The position numbers and the translations under genes were made by a program. Under the pieces are notes generated by a model. It did no database searches. It was not told where the DNA came from and saw only the letters and a list, made by a program, of their open reading frames with translations. From the NCBI GenBank assembly GCA_947378965.1, contig CANCMG010000014.1, positions 1-57,314 on the forward strand: 57,314 bases of DNA, written 5' to 3'. The stretch comes from Alcaligenaceae bacterium (GTDB taxonomy: Bacteria; Pseudomonadota; Gammaproteobacteria; Burkholderiales; Burkholderiaceae_B). This document shows positions 21,465 to 29,649 of this stretch, piece after piece; within the stretch, counting starts at the first letter, position 1; the number at the start of each line of letters is the position of its first letter.

Positions 21465-21522
21465 GGTGCGTCCCTAATTAAAGATCCTAATGAAAATAGA
21501 TATGATTAATTGGGGACGCACC
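21465..21522. repeat. 17-bp inverted repeat (REP-like palindrome) beside the transposase-family gene
   Basis: Left arm at 21465-21481 reads GGTGCGTCCCTAATTAA and right arm at 21506-21522 reads TTAATTGGGGACGCACC. They pair over 17 positions with one mismatch, a G-T wobble in RNA, around a 24-base loop. The element begins 7 bases beyond the stop of the RAYT-like gene and sits in the leader of gltB. There is no T-run on either side, so it is not a standard terminator. RAYT transposases are typically associated with such palindromes. I did not notice a second copy in the window. Confidence 0.7.
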
Positions 21523-21528
21523 ATTGAT

Positions 21529-22221
21529 TTATGCGATGGTCCGTTTGGGCCTGCCGCGTCGGCCCGGTTGCACGCGGCGATTGGCGCAAAGCGCAAGTTC
21601 GGTCAAAAAAGGCTGGTCCCCTAAGCCCCACTGGCCCTTTAAGGCCAACTCGATTTGGTCGTCGATGGCGGCATCGTTACCCGCGTTCAGTTGATCGCGA
21701 TAGGCCGCCTGTCGGGCAAAGGGGGTGTTGCCGCACAGCCAATAGTCGGCGTGCGGTTGCAGCCAGTTCGCCCGTGCGTCACTGCCCTCGGTGTGTGCGT
21801 GTGCAGACGACCATGCCCATTGCGTCGGCTCTTGAACCAAGCCTTCTCGCGTTGTGCTGCGCTCTAACCAAATGAGACAAGGCAAAATCCACTGTTCGGG
21901 TTGTGGGATCGTTGACCGATATCGGCCGCTAAACACGCCGCCGACCTTTAACTGTGCAGCCAAACGGCGCCCCAGATCTTGAATCAATCGAGAGACGCCG
22001 AGCGACTCGCTTGGGGTGGCAAGTGCGTACAGCCCCGTAGAAGCGAGGCACCAACCGTGTATAGAAACACGATGTTGGTGGGCGCTCTGCCCAAGCCAGT
22101 TGGTTAAACGTTCAAAGACCTGCCCCCCAGACACACTTAGCACTTGGGTGGTGGCGTGGGTGTACTGCGCGGTAATGAGTTGCGCCTGGGCCGGCGCAAA
22201 CAAACGAGGGAGTCGAGCCAT
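21529..22221 (-). CDS. Catalytically degenerate REP-associated tyrosine transposase (RAYT/Y1-Tnp family)
   Basis: A 230-residue member of the REP-associated transposase family by its scaffold: it starts MARLPRLFAP, and has VSRLIQDLGRR, GVFSGRYRSTI, WAWSSA, RQAAYRDQL and a basic tail ending RRGRPKR. The catalytic parts are missing. Where family members have a MPNHVHLLLTP-type HUH motif, this protein has LASTGLYALATP, so both metal-binding histidines are gone. The helix that normally carries the tyrosine nucleophile (RRYVRYFN-type) reads RRLAAQLK. The frame is uninterrupted. It may be a domesticated DNA-binding protein or a recent non-functional copy. It lies 31 bp after the YjiK-like gene, and the palindrome at 21465-21522 follows it. 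The start is an internal ATG at 22221; the open frame upstream overlaps the neighbouring gene. Confidence 0.72.
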   Translation of the reverse strand: MARLPRLFAPAQAQLITAQYTHATTQVLSVSGGQVFERLTNWLGQSAHQHRVSIHGWCLASTGLYALATPSESLGVSRLIQDLGRRLAAQLKVGGVFSGRYRSTIPQPEQWILPCLIWLERSTTREGLVQEPTQWAWSSAHAHTEGSDARANWLQPHADYWLCGNTPFARQAAYRDQLNAGNDAAIDDQIELALKGQWGLGDQPFLTELALCANRRVQPGRRGRPKRTIA

Positions 22222-22252
22222 CGCTAAAGGAATTTCATTTCTAAAACCAAGC

Positions 22253-23200
22253 TTAGGGCTTGCGCAGGCGATAGAACAAATTTGGCGCGCTGACGATATA
22301 CAAACTACCCGCTTCGTCGGTGGCCACGCCTTCAGGTCGGGGCATCGGGGTTGCGCCCTTATTTGGCGATAAGGACAACATGCCACGACCCTCGCCACTA
22401 TCGCCGTCAAGCTGCACAATCATCTGAGACTCTTCACTTAACAGAAACACGCGCCCAGTGGTCGGGTCGACCTCGACAGAGGACAGATCAGTGGCAAAGG
22501 GCACCTCTTCAAGCCAGCGACTCACATTTTCAATACGCAGACCGCGTGAATCGGGAGCTTGTAGGTAATTTAGCCCGCTGACTCGGTACAGCGCCCGTGG
22601 ACTGTGTTCTTTAGCGATATACAGACGGTCACGCTTGAGGTCGTAACCTAAGCCCTGAAAACCATAATTACTATCCTCGGACTCGCCAAATCTAAGGACA
22701 AGGGAGAAACTGCGAGTGGTGTCAATCGTTTGCGGGGTTGCCGGTATCTCGATCAGCGCAATCCGGTTGCGCGCACCATTGACTAAGGCCACACGATTAC
22801 CCCCTACCCAGGCGACCCCATCAACGTCTGACATCCCTTTAATTGAGTAGGTTGCAAGCAATTGGCCATCGATCGACAGCGCATGGAGGGCAGTCGGTTT
22901 ATTGGAAACGGCCAAAAGGCGCTTTTGCAGGGCGTCATAGGTGAGGCCCGAGAGGTTGCCCTCGACGCCTTCGATGACCTTGGCCCGGTCGGGCGTGGCA
23001 TAGCCCGTTAAGGTGTTGCCACCGCCGCTGGCGACCTTTTTCTCAAACTGAGCCTGCTTGGCGGCCAAACCCGACACCCAACGATACGCCACCTGCTCGG
23101 CATGATAAAAACGCACGCCAATGTAGGTTGTCCAGCCCATGGCAATGACAACCAGACATGCTAGCAAAATCTTTGATAAAAACTTGACTAAATCGGACAT
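22253..23200 (-). CDS. YjiK-like (SdiA-regulated family) beta-propeller protein
   Basis: A 315-residue protein with an N-terminal membrane anchor (FLSKILLACLVVIAMGWTTY) and a repeat-rich extracytoplasmic domain. Segments such as NLSGLTYDALQKRLLAVSN, GFQGLGYDLKRDRLYIAKEH, DLSSVEVDPTTGRVFLLSEE and RPEGVATDEAGSLYIVSAPN show the repeating blades of the SdiA-regulated/YjiK family. The biochemical role of the family is not established. The ATG at 23200 starts just before the hydrophobic anchor. No good Shine-Dalgarno is visible. It diverges from rpoH. Confidence 0.8.
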   Translation of the reverse strand: MSDLVKFLSKILLACLVVIAMGWTTYIGVRFYHAEQVAYRWVSGLAAKQAQFEKKVASGGGNTLTGYATPDRAKVIEGVEGNLSGLTYDALQKRLLAVSNKPTALHALSIDGQLLATYSIKGMSDVDGVAWVGGNRVALVNGARNRIALIEIPATPQTIDTTRSFSLVLRFGESEDSNYGFQGLGYDLKRDRLYIAKEHSPRALYRVSGLNYLQAPDSRGLRIENVSRWLEEVPFATDLSSVEVDPTTGRVFLLSEESQMIVQLDGDSGEGRGMLSLSPNKGATPMPRPEGVATDEAGSLYIVSAPNLFYRLRKP

Positions 23201-23314
23201 ACCCGAACCCAAAGTGAACCAGCAAGGCTATAACCCGCTAGTCGCCGACCGCAGTCCCTTGAGATTAACACCCCAAGAAGAAATGCGGAACTTTCTGATC
23301 ATAAGACCGTCTTA

Positions 23315-23341
23315 TTAGCACTCGGGCAACGAGAGTGCTAA
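23315..23341. promoter_or_regulatory. Perfect CIRCE operator (HrcA binding site) upstream of rpoH
   Basis: The sequence is TTAGCACTC, a 9-base spacer GGGCAACGA, then GAGTGCTAA: an exact match to the CIRCE consensus TTAGCACTC-N9-GAGTGCTAA. It ends 43 bases before the rpoH ATG and 115 bases from the divergent YjiK-like gene, so rpoH is the likely target. HrcA binds CIRCE and represses heat-shock genes. This predicts that production of sigma-32 itself is under HrcA control. hrcA is not in this window. Confidence 0.92.
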
Positions 23342-23384
23342 TATATCTGAATGTATCGTGCCCGTGTTTTGGAGCGATTCCTTC

Positions 23385-24263
23385 ATGACAAATTCAGCTG
23401 CTTTGACTTTACAACCATCACAACTTGCTATGGCAATCTCGAATCCCGGCTCGCTGGGGACGATTGAGGCCTATATTACGACGGTCAACCGCTTACCGGT
23501 GCTGTCCGCTGAGCAAGAGCTCACGCTCGCGCGTCGCTTGCGCGAAAACGAGGATATTGATGCGGCGCGTGAACTGGTGCTGTCGCATTTGCGTTTGGTC
23601 GTGTCCGTGGCCCGGCAATACTTGGGCTATGGCTTGCCTCATGCTGATTTGATCCAAGAAGGCAACGTTGGGCTGATGAAGGCGGTTAAACGCTTTGACC
23701 CCGAGCGCGGCGTGCGCCTTGTGTCGTTTGCCGTGCACTGGATTAAAGCCGAAATTCACGAGTACGTCGTGCGCAACTGGCGTATGGTTAAAGTCGCCAC
23801 CACCAAAGCCCAACGCAAGTTGTTTTTCAATTTGCGCAGCATGCGGCCTGATGGTCAAACACTTGACACTCACCAAGTAGAAGAGATCGCCGCCACACTT
23901 AAAGTGAGCCCCGAAGACGTTCGCGAAATGGAAGTTCGGATGTCCGGGCGCGAATTGTCGCTTGAAAATCAGGACGACGATGACGAATCGTACGCACCGA
24001 TCGCTTACCTGTCAGACGAAGGTCGCTCAGACCCCACGCAAGTGCTTGAGCGTCACGCAGCTGATGTGAGGCAAGGCAGTGGCCTGACGCACGCACTCGA
24101 GATACTCGACGAGCGCTCACGACGCATCGTTGAGGCGCGTTGGCTGCAAGACGATGGTGGCGCCACGCTGCATGACTTGGCGGCCGAATTCGGTGTGTCT
24201 GCCGAACGTATTCGCCAGATCGAAGTCGCGGCCATGAAAAAAATGCGCTCGCATCTAAGCTAA
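23385..24263 (+). CDS. rpoH: RNA polymerase heat-shock sigma factor RpoH (sigma-32)
   Basis: A 292-residue alternative sigma factor for heat-shock promoters. Region 1.2/2 includes PVLSAEQELTLARRLRENED, LVLSHLRLVVSVARQYLGYG, LPHADLIQEGNVGLMKAVKR and FAVHWIKAEIHEYVVRNWRM. The RpoH box QRKLFFNLR, diagnostic for sigma-32, is present. Region 4 ends with LHDLAAEFGVSAERIRQIEV followed by KKMRSHL. The ATG at 23385 has GGAG about 10 bases upstream. The frame opens nine codons earlier, but that start has no ribosome site. The CIRCE operator lies directly upstream. Confidence 0.97.
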   Translation: MTNSAALTLQPSQLAMAISNPGSLGTIEAYITTVNRLPVLSAEQELTLARRLRENEDIDAARELVLSHLRLVVSVARQYLGYGLPHADLIQEGNVGLMKAVKRFDPERGVRLVSFAVHWIKAEIHEYVVRNWRMVKVATTKAQRKLFFNLRSMRPDGQTLDTHQVEEIAATLKVSPEDVREMEVRMSGRELSLENQDDDDESYAPIAYLSDEGRSDPTQVLERHAADVRQGSGLTHALEILDERSRRIVEARWLQDDGGATLHDLAAEFGVSAERIRQIEVAAMKKMRSHLS

Positions 24264-24299
24264 AAATTGTGCATGGGCTCGGTTGTCTTCTGACTTGTC

Positions 24300-24325
24300 G
24301 CGCTTTTAGCGCTGGTTTGTTTGAC
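24300..24325 (+). terminator. Weak candidate terminator after rpoH
   Basis: GCGCT-TTT-AGCGC forms a 5-bp hairpin at 24300-24312, followed by a T-rich stretch TGGTTTGTTT. It lies 37 bases after the rpoH stop, between convergent genes. The stem is short and the T-tract interrupted, so confidence is low. Confidence 0.3.
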
Positions 24326-24398
24326 GCCCCTGCCTGCTAGGTGACGTCTAAGTCGATGAAGCCACTGTGTGCGTCGCGCTCGGGTGGATCGTGCGCAG

Positions 24399-25259
24399 CT
24401 AAGTTGACACAGGAGTCGCACGCCTGAGAAGGTCTTCAGTCAAAACAATCGAGGCCTCAAGGGTGAAGGCACCTTGTGTGAGCATATTAAAAATAGTGGC
24501 AGGCGCCAATAACTGAATCTCCATCACTTCGCCATCACGGTTCTTAGGAATCACTTGCGACGGTAAGACGCACTCGCAAGTCAAGACGTCTTCAGACTGA
24601 TAGCCTTCAGGGACCTGCCGTAACATGCGAGCAATCGTTCTGAGAGGTGTGCGCCCGGCAATATCTTGCGCTTCGAGGCCCGCCTCTTCGTCAGCTTCGC
24701 GCACCAAGCCGATTTGAACGTCTTCTTGGCTGGAAATCAGCCCGCCTACCAACGTGTCCCACATACCAGGGTCGGTTGCCTTGGTGAGCGCGCGTCTGGC
24801 AACCCAAAGGTGCCCGTCTTGTGACCAACCGCTGAGATGTACCGCTCGGGTGAGTAGGCCTAACGGACGAACCACGCCCCGTTCAATCGCGCCAAGAGGT
24901 CTGCTATCCGATGACGCGGCAGAGCCAAGGGGATGCTCGGGCCAGACATCGAGTAACTCGTTGCGCCAGCCCGGCGCGCAGCCGGCCTGCCTCAGGGTGG
25001 CCGCCACGATCGCCAAGAGCGCGTTCAACTCAGCCTCTGAGCCCATTAATCGACCGATATGCACAGAATCTTGCGAAATTTCGACGTGCTTGAGCCCGCC
25101 TAGTGCCTCAGCGGCTTTGGCAAAGAGCCAGCCGCAGCGCTGCCCTGAGATCAAGAGCGGAAGCGATTCGGTCTGAGGGAGTTGCTTGGCCCGACCCAGC
25201 AGGTCGTCAAGCAACCGCCGGAGTCTGTCAGCGTCTAAAGAAACTCTTGGTGAAAGCAT
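24399..25259 (-). CDS. NUDIX hydrolase with N-terminal DUF4743-like region
   Basis: A 286-residue protein. The C-terminal half is a Nudix domain with the full box G-x5-E-x7-REUXEEXGU, seen as GGLISSQEDVQIGLVREADE followed by EAGLE. The first 110 residues (LPLLISGQRCGWLFAKAAEA, ALLAIVAATLRQAGCAPGWR) resemble the DUF4743 region of thiamine-pyrophosphokinase-associated and plant-type Nudix proteins. Such enzymes hydrolyse nucleoside-diphosphate-linked compounds; oxythiamine or thiamine diphosphates are known substrates of related proteins, but the substrate here is unknown. It diverges from the cytochrome oxidase cluster with a 236-bp gap. Confidence 0.85.
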   Translation of the reverse strand: MLSPRVSLDADRLRRLLDDLLGRAKQLPQTESLPLLISGQRCGWLFAKAAEALGGLKHVEISQDSVHIGRLMGSEAELNALLAIVAATLRQAGCAPGWRNELLDVWPEHPLGSAASSDSRPLGAIERGVVRPLGLLTRAVHLSGWSQDGHLWVARRALTKATDPGMWDTLVGGLISSQEDVQIGLVREADEEAGLEAQDIAGRTPLRTIARMLRQVPEGYQSEDVLTCECVLPSQVIPKNRDGEVMEIQLLAPATIFNMLTQGAFTLEASIVLTEDLLRRATPVST

Positions 25260-25321
25260 AGGATCATCAGGGACTTGTTGTCAGATCGGATTGTAGAGCA
25301 GCGAGACCTTCTCAGCCACGC

Positions 25322-25327
25322 TATAAT
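25322..25327 (+). promoter_or_regulatory. Candidate -10 box for the cytochrome oxidase cluster
   Basis: A perfect TATAAT lies on the plus strand 168 bases before coxB. No good -35 element is found 16-18 bases upstream (the hexamer there reads CAGCGA). If used, it would give a leader of about 160 bases that contains the hairpin at 25370-25410. Confidence 0.3.
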
Positions 25328-25369
25328 CCTCTCGGTTTATTTACGAATATCTTTTGTAAATGAGTCGCG

Positions 25370-25410
25370 TTGGATCGGGGCAGCACATTGCCACGGGCCC
25401 AACGATCCAA
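25370..25410 (+). other. Stem-loop in the coxB leader
   Basis: TTGGATCGGGGC at 25370-25381 pairs with GCCC at 25397-25400 and CGATCCAA at 25403-25410. This gives a 12-bp stem interrupted by a 2-base bulge, with a 15-base loop. It is followed by TAATTTTG, so it could act as a weak attenuator or a structured leader. No function is known. Confidence 0.4.
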
Positions 25411-25495
25411 TAATTTTGCGTCAGCGGTGCTCATCTCCATTCTGCCAAAGTGGTTATGATGTTGGTTCTGAAGCACAGCGTATTCGAGGTTCAGC

Positions 25496-26653
25496 ATGAA
25501 GAAGGTCAGAGGGTTACTGGGCGCCTGTGCCATGTTTTTGTGTGGTGTTGTCAGCGCACAAGTTAAAGACATGCCGGGCGGGCCCCGCGTTAACCAGCTT
25601 AATTTACCCGAAGGGGTCACCCAAATCGCCAAGGATATCGCTTGGTTACACTGGTTTATGCTGATTGTCTGCATGGTGATCTTTATCGCTGTGTTTGGCG
25701 TCATGTTCTATTCGATCTGGGCACATCGCAAATCACGCGGCGCCAAAGCCGCGACCTTTCATGAGCACCTGGGCGTTGAAGTTGCCTGGACGGTCATCCC
25801 GTTCGTCATTGTGATCGCGATGGCCCTGCCGGCAACCCGTACAGTCGTTGCCATGAAAGATACAAGCGGCGCCGACATTACGGTCAAAGTCACCGGTTAC
25901 CAATGGAAATGGGGTTACGAGTACATTGATGGCCCCGCCGCTGGCGTTAAGTTTCTTTCAAATTTAGCGACTCCACGCGCTCAAATCGAAGGTAAAGAGC
26001 CGCGCGGCCCGCTTTACCTGATGGAAGTCGACAATCCTCTGGTTGTCCCAGTCGGTAAAAAAATCCGCATCTCAGTGACTGGCGGTGATGTCATCCACTC
26101 TTGGATGGTGCCCGACTTAGCCGTCAAGCAAGACGCCATCCCCGGCTTCATCCGCAGCGTTTGGTTTCGTGCCGAGAAAGTCGGTGAGTTTCGCGGTCAA
26201 TGTACCGAGCTTTGCGGTAAAGACCACGCCTTTATGCCTATCGTCGTAAAGGTCGTCTCTGAGCAAGATTACGCCACCTGGTCTGCCGAGCAGAAAAAAC
26301 TACTCGCAGCCGCGGCGGATGATCCAAATAAAGAATGGTCGGGGGCCGACTTAATCGCTCGGGGCGAAAAAGTCTACGCAGCGAATTGTGTGGCATGCCA
26401 CCAAGGTAGCGGCAAGGGCGTCGTCGGTGCTTTTCCTGCGCTTGATGGTAGCAAAATGGTGCTTGGCCCCAAGGCCGATCAAATCCAGATTTTGCTCAAG
26501 GGCAAGCAAGGCACGGCGATGGCCGCTTTTGGCGGTCAACTGAATGACGTTGAAATCGCTTCGGTGATTACCTTCACACGTGCCTCTTGGAGCAATGCCG
26601 GTAAAGGCCAAGACCCAGTCGTTTCACCGGCAGACATTAAAGCCGCACGTTAA
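25496..26653 (+). CDS. coxB: Cytochrome c oxidase subunit II with fused cytochrome c domain
   Basis: Carries the CuA centre that receives electrons from cytochrome c. The 385-residue protein has a signal peptide (MKKVRGLLGACAMFLCGVVS), two transmembrane helices (about residues 45-70 and 90-115), and a periplasmic cupredoxin domain with GYQWKWGYEY, the first CuA His in DVIHSWMVPD and the remaining ligands in GQCTELCGKDHAFM. A C-terminal cytochrome c domain has the heme motif CVACH and a downstream Met in MVLGP or TAMAAF. This caa3-type fusion is common in Burkholderiales. A GAGG lies about 8 bases before the ATG. Confidence 0.96.
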   Translation: MKKVRGLLGACAMFLCGVVSAQVKDMPGGPRVNQLNLPEGVTQIAKDIAWLHWFMLIVCMVIFIAVFGVMFYSIWAHRKSRGAKAATFHEHLGVEVAWTVIPFVIVIAMALPATRTVVAMKDTSGADITVKVTGYQWKWGYEYIDGPAAGVKFLSNLATPRAQIEGKEPRGPLYLMEVDNPLVVPVGKKIRISVTGGDVIHSWMVPDLAVKQDAIPGFIRSVWFRAEKVGEFRGQCTELCGKDHAFMPIVVKVVSEQDYATWSAEQKKLLAAAADDPNKEWSGADLIARGEKVYAANCVACHQGSGKGVVGAFPALDGSKMVLGPKADQIQILLKGKQGTAMAAFGGQLNDVEIASVITFTRASWSNAGKGQDPVVSPADIKAAR

Positions 26654-26731
26654 GTTTCGACATATTCGTTTAGACAGGCTGATGACCGCGCCAGGTGTGT
26701 GGTTACAGCAAAAGCAGGATAGGAGTCAACT

Positions 26732-28342
26732 ATGAGCAGCGTTACAGCAGATCACGTTTCCGGCCACGGCCACGACCACGCGCACGACGACCACGCCCAC
26801 CACATGCCAACTGGTTGGCGTCGTTGGCTATTTGCGACAAACCATAAAGACATCGGTACGATGTACCTGATCTTTTCTTTTGCAATGTTGCTTGAAGGGG
26901 GCACGCTCGCCCTGTTATTACGCACAGAGCTGTTTCAGCCAGGCTTGCAGTTCTTTCGCCCTGAGCTGTTCAATCAGTTCACGACGATGCATGGTTTGAT
27001 CATGGTGTTTGGCGCGATCATGCCGGCCTTCGTTGGCTTTGCCAACTGGATGGTGCCGTTGCAAATTGGCGCGGCTGACATGGCGTTTGCCCGCATGAAC
27101 AACTTTAGTTTTTGGTTGTTGCCCGTTGCCGGCGTGTTGCTCACCACTTCGTTCTTTGTGCCAGGTGGTGCAACGGCAGCCGGCTGGACGCTCTACGCAC
27201 CCTTGACCCTGCAAATGGGCCCAGGGATGGATATGGCGATTTTCGCGATGCACTTGATGGGTGCGTCATCGATTATGGGTTCGATCAATATTGTGGTCAC
27301 CATATTGAACATGCGCGCGCCCGGCATGACCTTGATGAAAATGCCTTTGTTCTGCTGGACATGGTTAATCACCGCCTACTTGTTGATTGCAGTGATGCCA
27401 GTGTTGGCCGCAGCTATCACCATGGTACTGACCGATCGTCATTTTGGCACTGGCTTCTTTAACGCTGCTGCCGGTGGTGACCCAGTTCTATATCAGCATA
27501 TTTTCTGGTTCTTCGGTCACCCCGAGGTTTACATCATGATTTTGCCGGCCTTCGGCATCGTGTCAGCAATTATCCCAGCCTTTGCGCGTAAGCCGCTGTT
27601 TGGTTATGCCTCGATGGTCTACGCGACGGCTTCGATTGCAATCTTGTCGTTTATCGTCTGGGCGCATCATATGTTTGCGACAGGGATGCCCGTCACGGGT
27701 CAGTTGTACTTCATGTACGCGACGATGTTGATTTCGATCCCAACCGGCGTCAAGGTATTCAACTGGGTTGCTACGATGTGGAAAGGTTCGATGACCTTTG
27801 AAACGCCCATGTTGTTTGCGGTTGGTTTTATTTTTGTGTTTACGATTGGCGGCTTTACTGGTTTGATCCTGTCGATGGCGCCGATTGATATTCAAGTTCA
27901 TGACACGTATTACGTCGTTGCCCACTTTCACTACGTGTTGGTAGCGGGTTCGCTGTTTGGGTTGTTTGCAGGTACCTACTACTGGTTACCTAAGTGGTGC
28001 GGTTACATGTACGACGAAAAGTTGGGCAAGATCCACTTTTGGTCGAGCATGATTTCTTTCAACATCACGTTCTTTCCAATGCACTTTATGGGTCTGGCTG
28101 GCATGCCGCGCCGTTATGCTGACTACGCAGCGCAGTTCACAGACTTTCATCAGGTCGCAACCATCGGTGCGTTTTGGTTTGGTCTTTCGCAGATCTTGTT
28201 CTTGTATATCATCCTGAAAGCCTACGCAGGCAAAGGCACACCAGCCGCTGCCAAGCCTTGGGATGGTGCCGAAGGTCTAGAGTGGACGGTGCCTTCACCA
28301 GCCCCGTTCCATACCTTCGAAACACCGCCCGAAGTGAAGTAG
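26732..28342 (+). CDS. ctaD: Cytochrome c oxidase subunit I
   Basis: Catalytic heme-copper subunit of the aa3-type oxidase, 536 residues and twelve hydrophobic segments. Heme and copper ligands are visible: [17 protein letters not shown] (heme a His), [17 protein letters not shown] (CuB His cross-linked to Tyr), [11 protein letters not shown] (CuB His pair) and [18 protein letters not shown] (heme a3 and heme a ligands). The N-terminus is unusually histidine-rich ([14 protein letters not shown]), as in some relatives. AGGAG lies 8 bases before the ATG. Confidence 0.97.
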   Translation: MSSVTADHVSGHGHDHAHDDHAHHMPTGWRRWLFATNHKDIGTMYLIFSFAMLLEGGTLALLLRTELFQPGLQFFRPELFNQFTTMHGLIMVFGAIMPAFVGFANWMVPLQIGAADMAFARMNNFSFWLLPVAGVLLTTSFFVPGGATAAGWTLYAPLTLQMGPGMDMAIFAMHLMGASSIMGSINIVVTILNMRAPGMTLMKMPLFCWTWLITAYLLIAVMPVLAAAITMVLTDRHFGTGFFNAAAGGDPVLYQHIFWFFGHPEVYIMILPAFGIVSAIIPAFARKPLFGYASMVYATASIAILSFIVWAHHMFATGMPVTGQLYFMYATMLISIPTGVKVFNWVATMWKGSMTFETPMLFAVGFIFVFTIGGFTGLILSMAPIDIQVHDTYYVVAHFHYVLVAGSLFGLFAGTYYWLPKWCGYMYDEKLGKIHFWSSMISFNITFFPMHFMGLAGMPRRYADYAAQFTDFHQVATIGAFWFGLSQILFLYIILKAYAGKGTPAAAKPWDGAEGLEWTVPSPAPFHTFETPPEVK

Positions 28343-28349
28343 GCGCAAA

Positions 28350-28469
28350 ATGTCAACAGCAGAACAGCGCCGTAAAAACCGGCGCACAGGTTTGTTTTTT
28401 GCCGTCATCGTGTTGGGCTTGTTTGCCTACACGGTTGGACGTCAAGTGTATGTACATTACTTTTCTTGA
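28350..28469 (+). CDS. Small membrane protein, cytochrome oxidase small assembly protein type
   Basis: A 39-residue frame starting 7 bases after the ctaD stop. It reads MSTAEQRRKNRRTGLFFAVI and continues with a hydrophobic helix ending TVGRQVYVHYFS. The shape, a short basic N-terminus and one transmembrane helix, and the position directly after ctaD match the small proteins annotated as cytochrome oxidase assembly proteins in Burkholderiales. In those genomes cox11 (ctaG) normally follows; here it does not. Confidence 0.7.
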   Translation: MSTAEQRRKNRRTGLFFAVIVLGLFAYTVGRQVYVHYFS

Positions 28470-28485
28470 TGATTGAGTTGAACGC

Positions 28486-28710
28486 ATGAGCGATGACTTA
28501 AAAGAACTTGCTCAGCGTAAATTGAGTTTTTTTCAAACACTGAAAGCCGTTCTTTGGGCGTTGTTTGGCGTAAGAAAGGGCTCTGGTTATCAAGAAGATA
28601 TTTCGAAGCTCAATCCTGTGCATTTGATCGTTGCTGGGGTTGTACTGACAGTTATTTTTGTGGTGAGTTTGGTTAAGATTGCTGGTTGGGCAATTACTTT
28701 TCTTACTTAA
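28486..28710 (+). CDS. DUF2970 family membrane protein
   Basis: A 74-residue protein with an N-terminal amphipathic part (LKELAQRKLSFFQTLKAVLW), the segment ALFGVRKGSGYQEDISKLNP, and one C-terminal transmembrane helix (HLIVAGVVLTVIFVVSLVKI). This matches DUF2970, a family found almost always between cox11 and coxC in betaproteobacteria. Its role in oxidase assembly is presumed, not shown. It starts 16 bases after the preceding small gene. Confidence 0.85.
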   Translation: MSDDLKELAQRKLSFFQTLKAVLWALFGVRKGSGYQEDISKLNPVHLIVAGVVLTVIFVVSLVKIAGWAITFLT

Positions 28711-28746
28711 AGTTAATATTCACATCGTGTAAGTTTGGAGAACAGA

Positions 28747-29622
28747 ATGAGTGCATCCCACTCGACGCATGGCAACGTAGCCCCGTATTACTACGTACCG
28801 GCTGATTCGGCGCATCCAGTTCGCGCAAGTGTCGCGCTCTTGGTCGTCATGCTTGGCGCGTCGGCTTGGATTAACGGCGTCGACGCCGGTAAATGGGCGG
28901 TGCTTGCAGGTTTGCTTGGACTGTTTGTCGTCTTGTATTACTGGTTTGGTGATGCGATTCAAGAATCTGAAGCAGGGTTGAACAGCAAGCGCATCGACAT
29001 GTCGTACCGCTGGAGCATGAGCTGGTTCATCTTTTCAGAAGTCATGTTTTTTAGCGCATTTTTTGGTGCGCTTTGGTACACGCGTACGATTACCTTGCCT
29101 TGGTTGGGTGATTTAGATCATAAGCTGCTGTTGTGGCCTGACTTCAACGCTGTGTGGCCAAACTTAGGTCCAGCCGGTGTGGTTGAGGCGTTTCAAACGA
29201 TGGGGCCGTTCTGGTTGCCAACGATCAATACGGCTCTCTTGTTAACCTCTGGCGTGACCCTCACAATCTCGCATCATGCCCTAATTGCCGATCATCGGGG
29301 TAAAGCGAAGTTTTGGCTGTTCGCTACCATTGTCTTGGGCTTTATTTTCGTGGCCTGTCAGGGCTTTGAGTACTACCACGCATACACCGACTTGAATTTG
29401 AAATTCAACTCTGGCGCGTATGGCTCGTTGTTTTATATGCTGACGGGCTTTCATGGCTTCCATGTGCTGTTGGGCGCAACGATGCTTGCCGTGATTTTGA
29501 TCCGTATGATGAAAGGCCATTTCAGGTCAGATCATCATTTTGGTTTTGAAGGTGCGGCGTGGTATTGGCACTTTGTTGACGTTGTCTGGTTGGGTTTATA
29601 TCTGTTTGTGTATTGGTTTTAA
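28747..29622 (+). CDS. coxC: Cytochrome c oxidase subunit III
   Basis: Seven-helix structural subunit of the aa3 oxidase, 291 residues. Landmarks are YRWSMSWFIFSEVMFFSAFF with the conserved SEVMFF, NTALLLTSGVTLTISHHALI, HAYTDLNLKFNSGAYGSLFY, MLTGFHGFHVLLGATMLAVI with the family FHGxHV motif, and the C-terminal AAWYWHFVDVVWLGLYLFVY. The ATG at 28747 is preceded by GGAG 7 bases upstream; a TTG four codons earlier would place the start on the ribosome site. Confidence 0.96.
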   Translation: MSASHSTHGNVAPYYYVPADSAHPVRASVALLVVMLGASAWINGVDAGKWAVLAGLLGLFVVLYYWFGDAIQESEAGLNSKRIDMSYRWSMSWFIFSEVMFFSAFFGALWYTRTITLPWLGDLDHKLLLWPDFNAVWPNLGPAGVVEAFQTMGPFWLPTINTALLLTSGVTLTISHHALIADHRGKAKFWLFATIVLGFIFVACQGFEYYHAYTDLNLKFNSGAYGSLFYMLTGFHGFHVLLGATMLAVILIRMMKGHFRSDHHFGFEGAAWYWHFVDVVWLGLYLFVYWF

Positions 29623-29649
29623 TTCAAACAGGTGCGGTGCTGTTGAAAT

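Noticed and set aside
23259-23287. TTGAGA sequence upstream of CIRCE as the rpoH promoter
   Set aside because: No acceptable -10 hexamer 16-18 bases downstream; the real promoter could not be fixed by eye.
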